64,000 nt of DNA, from contig JAWNZC010000322.1 of NCBI GenBank assembly GCA_035771165.1, forward strand, positions 1,337,501 through 1,401,500. The letters are read 5' to 3'. Below are positions 1 to 64,000 of this stretch, piece after piece. This DNA comes from Paragorgia papillata. Its lineage: Eukaryota; Cnidaria; Anthozoa; Scleralcyonacea; Coralliidae. A program made the translations under genes and the position numbers. The notes beneath the pieces are model-generated. The model did no database searches. It was not told the DNA's origin and was given only the letters and a program-made list of their open reading frames with translations. Within the stretch, counting starts at the first letter, position 1; each line of letters starts with the position of its first letter.

Positions 1-218
1 TTGTTTTTATGAGAACTTGAGAAATATAAAGGACAACAGAGAAACGTAGCGTATCATACATGTTTATTATAAAAACCGGATTATCTATGAGAGACGTATA
101 TCTACTGTAGAGTATGTATATGAGCTGTAGATCACCTGGCACCATGCGGCTATATGAACTGTTAGTCATATGCCGGAAAATCGTAGCGAGCTTGAGCATG
201 AGCTACTCCATATATTCA

Positions 219-298
<80 letters not shown>

Positions 299-455
299 AT
301 GAAGTATAGTTTTACCTTAAAGTCTTCGCTACCAGTAGCGAAGACTTTAAGGTAAAACTATACTTCATACTTTGTATTTTGCTCTATCTATATATGGTAT
401 TGAGCACTCTCTAACATTTCGTGAACCAAAACTCACTTATATATATATATATATA
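219..455. repeat. TA-flanked hairpin repeat, copy 1 (short palindrome)
   Basis: (TA)n at about 219-293, a near-perfect palindrome at 294-373 (arms AAAGTATGAAG / CTTCATACTTT), a shared flank at 374-437 beginning TGTATTTTGCTCTATC, then a second (TA)n. The same layout occurs at 9.8-10.1 kb, so this is a dispersed repeat family. Confidence 0.85.
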
Positions 456-2085
456 TATAAGTTGTTGTGGTGCGTGCATGCATGTTTACTGACTGCATTA
501 ATTACAAGTTACAGACCGCTTTTGTCCTTATCGACATCAGCTAAAGAAACCTATATAGTTTCTACCTTATAGAATTATAGAGAAGGCCGCTCTCCTGCCG
601 AGTGAGAGGCACTTATAAATTAACTAGAACATTGAATGATTTTCCGCACAGCTCAAGAAAAATTGTTTTGTCAATTATTTAGTTCAACCTGTTCCCATCA
701 GTTTGTTTAGATTAAGAGAGCTGCTTAGCTCGAGACTACAAACGCAAACGAGAATATTTGTATAAGAATTACAGCTCTTATAATCGTCCTATAATCGTCG
801 GTGTCGTATTTGTGTAAGTTCACAACGTCTCTGATACATGTTTGAGCGGTTTTCAAGATGGTTTCAGAGTTTAGAATATATATATGCTACCACCTTAGGC
901 TAAGCTATCGGAGCCTATCGATAACCCTTCAGATTGTATATATTCTCAATTGTTTGTATTTTATCGTTAAAACACCCAAATAACAATCTTTATGACAATG
1001 GCTTACCAGAACCTTGGTCTTCGTCAGTCGAATGACTGACTTATATATATTCTTAGTCGGCTGTTTGTCAAGGTGAGTGCTGTTAATCTTTCGAATTCAT
1101 GCTTGAGGTTATCTGTTTTTTAACATCCTGGCTTTTCTTGCTCATTGTGCGCTTCATTGCTTTGCTCAGATATTTGCATACGGTTTCCATAACAGCAAGA
1201 GATGCCCAAATAAAATATTGTTAAATTATTTAATTATTTACACAGGCAAGTAAGGCAACTGACGACCGTTTGCCAAGATTGTTGATGAATTTACTCTTTC
1301 AGAGAAGGATTTAGTTGCACTCCCTATCAAGTACTATCAATATATCGTCATCGGCAAGCTTAATACAGACTATAACGACATACACGCATAAGATCAAAAC
1401 AAAGCAAAAGTATTTCTGTGGGACTCAAACATGTCAAATTAATACAATGGCAAGAAAGGCGAACAAGAAAATGATTGCAATGGAAGTTAATATATTCTAC
1501 CTTAGGCTATATTACTTTCATCATGAGAAGGGATAATTTGCTTAATGTAAATGTGTGAATATGGGGAATGCATATATAGGATATCAGAAAATAGCTGAAA
1601 AAGAAACCGAAAGATGGGTGGAAGTAATAATGACGTATATACTGAGTGTAGCGGTGCGGGGGCAGCAGCAACTGCCCACCTCATCGCCATCAGCACATTT
1701 TTCGTTCGTTTTCTTTACAAATGGTTTAATTGACAAGCTGCCAAATGCACCGCAAAACAAAAGTCGTCAAAATCATAACTAATTATAACTGCTTGCTAAA
1801 TTTTCCCTTGCAAAAATTGCAGAAGATGCACTCAGTCTGAGACTAGGATGGGAGAATTTGCGAAATTCTAGCTCCAGTTAGTTTCTTTTTCTCGAGGAAC
1901 GTTCTCAGTCCAGTAAAATACTTTGCACTATTTCCAGGTTTGCATTTGAAGGGTTCAATCCTCTGGCGTTCGTTGGACATAGTAAATTTAATTCGTTGTC
2001 AAATGGTAACCGTGCCCGCGTTAAACCCTATACACACCACTTTCATAATAGAGATTATAATTTGAATATTCTTTTGTGTGAATCT

Positions 2086-2222
2086 TAGGCTACGTCCACA
2101 CGTATAATTTTCGTAGCGTTTTCATATTGTTCTCCGTCCTCAAGGGAATAGAAAACAATGGTCTACTTACCTGAAACAATATGAATACGCTACGAAAACG
2201 TATACGTGTGGACGTAGCCTTA
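2086..2222. mobile_element. MITE, TAGGCTACGTCCACACG family, copy 1
   Basis: Terminal inverted repeats GGCTACGTCCACACGTATA and its complement close a palindromic element of about 137 bp flanked by TA. No coding capacity. Similar GTCCACACG / GTTTACAC elements are common in invertebrate genomes. Confidence 0.8.
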
Positions 2223-2459
2223 GGCTGTTTATACATGGGCCGGGCTAGCCCGGCTAACCGGGCTGACTCGTGTCACGAAATTCTTTCCTTGGCCACAAAA
2301 AGAGATTTTAATCAACGTTGGGATTCATTTACATCTAAACTAAATCGATCCTTCTTTGTACATTTAGTTTACGCGAGTTTCAAATCCACAGTGAGATCCT
2401 AATCAATCGCGTGAGCCCAGTTAACCGGGCTAGCCCGGCTCATGTAAACAGCCCCTTAA
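2221..2459. mobile_element. MITE with GGGCTAGCCCGG arms, copy 1
   Basis: Inverted repeat: GGCTGTTTATACATGGGCCG at the left and its near complement (CGGCTCATGTAAACAGCCCC) at the right, with internal GGGCTAGCCCGG blocks. It abuts the neighbouring MITE on the left, sharing TA. A related copy sits at 27.6-27.8 kb. Confidence 0.8.
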
Positions 2460-2486
2460 TAAGCCTTTCTGGCTTGTTTGTGTGTC

Positions 2487-2626
2487 TGTGACCCCATCCA
2501 CATGTATACGTTTTCCTAGCGTTTTCATATTGTTTCAGGTAATGAGACCGTTGTTTTCTGCTCCCCTGAGGACCGAGAACAATATAAAAGCGCTATGAAA
2601 ACGCATACGTGTGGACATGGCCTGTG
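2487..2626. mobile_element. MITE, GTCCACACG family, copy 2
   Basis: Diverged copy of the element at 2086-2222: arms CCATCCACATGTATACG and CGTATGCG...GTGTGGACATGG are still complementary. The internal CGTTTTCATATTGTTTCAG is shared. Confidence 0.75.
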
Positions 2627-3735
2627 ATTCAAAAGAATCTTTGCTTCATAATGAGGCATGCAGAAAGGCTCATTTAGATGCATATAAAAGAATATTTAAA
2701 GTAAGGCCTTTATGAAAGTGGTCTATAAATATTACCACTTTGGTAATTGTCTGGTATGTCTCCACTTGACGAGTAAAATAGTCTGGTGTTAGAGTAAATT
2801 ACTAAAGGGTCATTTCTTTTTTGTCCGAATTTGTGATCTGATCAGTTTTTTGTTTTGCCTACTAAAACATCAGGGTTTTATTTACCTGAGTTTAATAAGA
2901 AATAATTGCTTGGGATACACTTGACGTAACGTTATGTTTATGGTAGCTATGTGGGTTGAATCGTATAACTATTATACCATGCAATTACATTGAATTGTCA
3001 TGCCTGGATTGAAACTCATGCTAAACAAACTTTTAACCAACTCACCTCAAATTAGCTATCACATGCACTTCAAAACCTTTCCCCCCAGTATATGCAACTA
3101 CAGCTCACAATTAATAACCTTAGCCACTATATTGTTGACGTGGGAGTTGGTTTATAATGTTCGGATACCTAAAAGAAAAAACTTCGGCATCCGGTAACAG
3201 TGAATTGTTTATCCCCACGCATAGGATAGCCACCAATTTAAGTTTGATAGCATTGACATTGTGAAAGAGATCTTTTGAATTCGCCGTTCTGACGAGGAGA
3301 GATCCGACCATCTCATTGCATGTGTTTGTATACTGTGGCGCTACTAACTGCTCTTATAGTATTAGGGTTTAGAGTTATCAGTTTAGGGATTGATTTTGGG
3401 TATGGTTAGTAACAATAAAATGACTAAATTGTTTCTAAATTATGACGTGCAGCATCAACTGTGAGGGAAATAGCCTCGTGCACCCTTTTGTTTAAAAGGT
3501 GTCTATCCCACCTGTGCGGATTTTACATATTCGTTATAATCTTGGGGTTCCCTGAGCAAAATTACAATATATTTTGTCGTTTCAAAATTTCATCTTCGTG
3601 CACTTTTTCGCTACCAAAGTTAGATATATTGCAATTTTGCTGAGGAGAATCCAAAGATTACGAATATGTAAAATCCCCACATGCATGAACTATAGGCACT
3701 TTAATTTTCGGAAAAGCCAATTCGGAATAAAAACT

Positions 3736-4100
3736 TCATTGGCATTTTTATTGCTTTAATGAACAGAAGCCCATAACAGGACCATTCACTGAAAATTTCA
3801 AGATAATCTGGCGTATAGTTCCTGAGTTATGAACATCTCAAAAATTTCCATGGCTAGTTCGTTTTTGGAGAAATTTGGGCTTCTTGGTAACAATGCCTTA
3901 TGACATACGCAAATGGCATTGATGCTAAAATCCATTGTTCTTATCCATAGTTGCGTATGTAAGGCATTGTTACCGAAAGCCAAAATTTCTCCGAAAACGA
4001 ACTGGCCGTGCCAAACTTTGAGAGTTTATAACTCGAAGAATATAAAGTGAGTGCTCCAATCATGCTCCTCTGTTCATTAAAACAACAAAAACGCCAACGA
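3736..4100. repeat. Large inverted repeat, MITE-like
   Basis: Arms include TTTTATTGCTTTAATGAACAG / CTGTTCATTAAAACAAC and an inner GAGAAATTTGGGCTTC...GGTAACAATGCC paired with GGCATTGTTACC...AATTTCTCC. About 365 bp, no coding capacity seen. Confidence 0.7.
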
Positions 4101-4675
4101 ATTTTTCACTGCCATGTTGGATGAAATTATAATTGCAGATGATCAAAATTCAAAAACTTTTATCAAATTCGTCCAACATGTACATGGTGGCAATGACGTA
4201 AGGTGCACACTACCAATATATAACATGAATGATGAGGCTAAGACCGGAGTAAAGGCCACTTTCCATTGCATCAGCTCCACTCGTGCGGGCAGAGCGTTCT
4301 TGAAAATGTTCAACTTTCAAAGCGGACCGCTTGAGCGCTCTCATCGTCTCTTATAAAGATTAATTGGCTTCTTAAAGTTTTGTGCTCAGTAGCTTTTTAA
4401 TTAAACGCTTTAAGTATTATACATGGTGCCAGGTTGGATCAGTCTTGTTTTAACAATAATTTACAGTGGACGATTAATAAACGATACTTAATATGTAAAC
4501 AATGCAATGTTTATTTATTTCATCTAACAAAACAAATCATTATTCAAATGTCTACCTAAATCGGCATGGTTAAACAATGTTCCGCACTCTTAATACACAC
4601 AGAAACGGCTATATATAATAATAATATGCAATATTATTCTTCTGCAACTCCTATGAAACTTATAATATAGACGTC

Positions 4676-5007
4676 AAGTGCCTACCAAGCAAAAATTAAG
4701 TCTGTCTTATTTGAAAGAACACTTAAAACAATTTAACATCTTTTGCAGTTTTTCGTTTAATGCTTCGTTGTTGAGATATATTTCAGTTTGTTTAATTTGC
4801 AAATAGAATATCTTGACGTCACACGGGCCTTATGACTTATCGGATAAGACTATATATTTCTGCATCATAATACTTATAATACATATAATCACTTAACTAT
4901 TCTATATGTTTGGTGTTGTCGAAAAAACACACCTAGATGCTTCCTTCGAATTAATTTTGCTTTGATAATAGACAAACTTCATTGTATTCCTTCATAGGCA
5001 CTTTAAA
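4676..5007. mobile_element. MITE, AAGTGCCTATGAAACG family, degenerate copy
   Basis: Left arm AAGTGCCTA..AAGCAAAAATTAAGTCTGTC and right end TTCATAGGCACTTTAAA match the family seen intact at 61.44-61.92 kb. Worn, with internal deletions. Confidence 0.7.
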
Positions 5008-5640
5008 CTGCAAATTCTTATTTTACGTCATAAAGTCTATAATTTTATAAGCAGGTATATACTATTTGCATTCACTCTCGTTATCTTGTTCTAACTATAT
5101 AGAACTAAACTAACGTAGTGTTTGCAAGCAATTGCACTAAATTGTCCAACTTCAGTGTCAATTTTGATCGTCTTACTCTGCATGCCAAAGTGCTTTTACT
5201 TGTCTTTCATTTGGTTTTGATTTCTTTAAACTGCAACAAAAAAAAATCTTAACTGAAAAAAGGAATTGTTGAATACAAAAAATAGTTGTAAAAAACTCTT
5301 GTTGGCTGTTGCTATTTGTATAATATCCTGGTGAGTTCTGATTCGTCGACGCATGCATGGTCCGTATCCGTAAATTGTGTAAAAATAGTGACTATGTATC
5401 ATGTTATAGCGATGCCGGAAAATGCTCCCCAAGATTGCTTGTCAATTTCTTCAATTTTTGTTGTATGCCGTTTGTTCGGTTGTAAAACCCGTTAACAAAA
5501 CACAAATTTCAATATGGGCGTTTAAGACTATTCTCAATATAGCAACACTTCTACATAACACAATATTCCGATTGCATATATACAATATATATGTGCATTA
5601 AGTTTGTAATTAATTAACGTTGTATAAGTAGTTAATTTTT

Positions 5641-5672
5641 TTTATTATTTTAGTAGTTAATTTTTTTTATTA
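5641..5672 (-). terminator. Candidate polyadenylation signals of the receptor
   Basis: Two AATAAA hexamers on the minus strand (plus-strand TTTATT at 5641-5646 and 5667-5672) lie about 390-415 nt past the stop codon. They sit in a short tandem repeat of about 26 nt (TAGTTAATTTTTTTTATTATTTT). No closer AATAAA was seen. AT-rich context makes this weak evidence. Confidence 0.3.
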
Positions 5673-6056
5673 TTTTAGTAGTTAATTTAATCGTTAAGCC
5701 CTCGCCTCTCGTAAGCGACCACCCTGATTGCGATCAGCCAACACTGCACCAAAAAATACCAACTGCTTCATTTTAAGTTTGTATACATTGAACAGTATAA
5801 GATCGATCTTCAACAATTTCTAAAACTAGTAAGTAAGTTTGAACCATATCCCATGCAAAGGTATAATTGCACAAAGCGTTACAAAGGGAAAGACAAAAAA
5901 CAAAATATAAAAATATATAAAACTATTTTCTATACCATTGTATTGTTGCAGGTTTTCTTTTAAAATAATATAATCATAAAAGCCAGAGGTACTGTAAATT
6001 TCCATTTGACAAACATTATTTAATTAAATACAAAGCATGATGTAAGAATATATCGT

Positions 6057-62150
<56,094 letters not shown>

Positions 62151-62159
62151 CTATAACAA

Positions 62160-63731
<1,572 letters not shown>

Positions 63732-64000
63732 CACGCATTTTCATATTTTTCAAGATATAACATAGCCGTGTTGAACTAGTTTTATTGCCATTTTAATGCG
63801 ATTGCCATGCATAATCATATATGGGTGCTTGTGTTCCGATAGCTTCCAAATTACCAACTTTGTCAACTGCCAATTAATAATGATCTTTGTCGAGTGAATT
63901 TACCTCTACGATGTTATACTTTAATTCAACGTACTTTTAGACACCTTAGTACAGAAAACAGACGAAAACCTAAATTAACTGACTGTAACTTCTTACTTTA

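Larger units (their letters stand above)
1..6050. other. Intergenic region with repeats; no gene seen
   Basis: No coding exon or RNA gene could be supported here. All open frames are short and lack family features. It holds the TA/hairpin repeat at the left end, the MITE cluster at 2.09-2.63 kb, an inverted repeat at 3.74-4.1 kb, and a worn MITE at 4.68-5.01 kb. It includes the presumed 3' UTR and downstream flank of the receptor. Confidence 0.6.

Noticed and set aside
63885..64000. Candidate upstream receptor exon at the right edge (CGTAGAG|GTAAAT donor on minus)
   Set aside because: All three frames have stop codons before the donor, and no CUB first-half motif appears.

Overview
The window is AT-rich animal genomic DNA, full of microsatellites, hairpin MITEs and retrotransposons. 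It carries a multi-exon gene with phase-consistent canonical introns. Nothing bacterial is present: no operons, no Shine-Dalgarno sites, no CRISPR arrays. The gene architecture, hairpin transposon style and RLE-type LINEs suggest an invertebrate metazoan. A cnidarian is my best guess, but the species cannot be fixed from sequence alone.

The main gene runs on the minus strand from about 62,150 down to a stop codon at 6,057. It is a large adhesion G-protein-coupled receptor (family B2). I could trace 34 coding exons whose GT/AG borders and phases all chain together. In protein order they encode: the second half of a CUB domain, an SRCR domain, a short EGF-like exon, eleven Ca-binding EGF exons, a two-exon hormone-receptor (HRM) domain, a multi-exon GAIN domain, a GPS cleavage site (HL/T), seven transmembrane helices and a short cytoplasmic tail. 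The visible part is 4,118 nt. That is one base short of 1,373 codons, and the missing base maps to an A-run at 22,163-22,167. The 5' end (signal peptide, first half of CUB, promoter) was not found and probably lies beyond the right edge.

Layout: 1-6,050 is intergenic, with a TA-flanked hairpin repeat and clusters of MITEs. 6,057-29,627 holds the C-terminal half of the receptor, with MITEs, a LINE tail and Penelope-like debris in its introns. 29,690-30,480 is a long polypurine/polypyrimidine tract inside one intron. 30,578-36,250 is a tandem array of EGF exons that grew by duplication of a two-exon unit of about 0.87 kb. 36.6-42.6 kb holds the short EGF and SRCR exons among MITEs and a 1-kb foldback element. 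43.1-60.3 kb is a retrotransposon cluster inside the roughly 19-kb intron between SRCR and CUB. 61.4-64 kb holds a MITE, the CUB exon and AT-rich sequence.

The retrotransposon cluster is the most striking region. Six LINE copies with restriction-like endonuclease features (five of one family, one of a second) sit head-to-tail in the same orientation, each ending directly in a long (ATT)n array. This fits insertion into, or growth of, an ATT microsatellite target. One copy is interrupted by a 4.28-kb DNA transposon with CACTG...CAGTG ends, a two-base AA target duplication and arrays of self-complementary TTGGTTGAAACAACCAA-type repeats. That transposon has no visible transposase and carries a small intron-containing gene-like unit of unknown identity.
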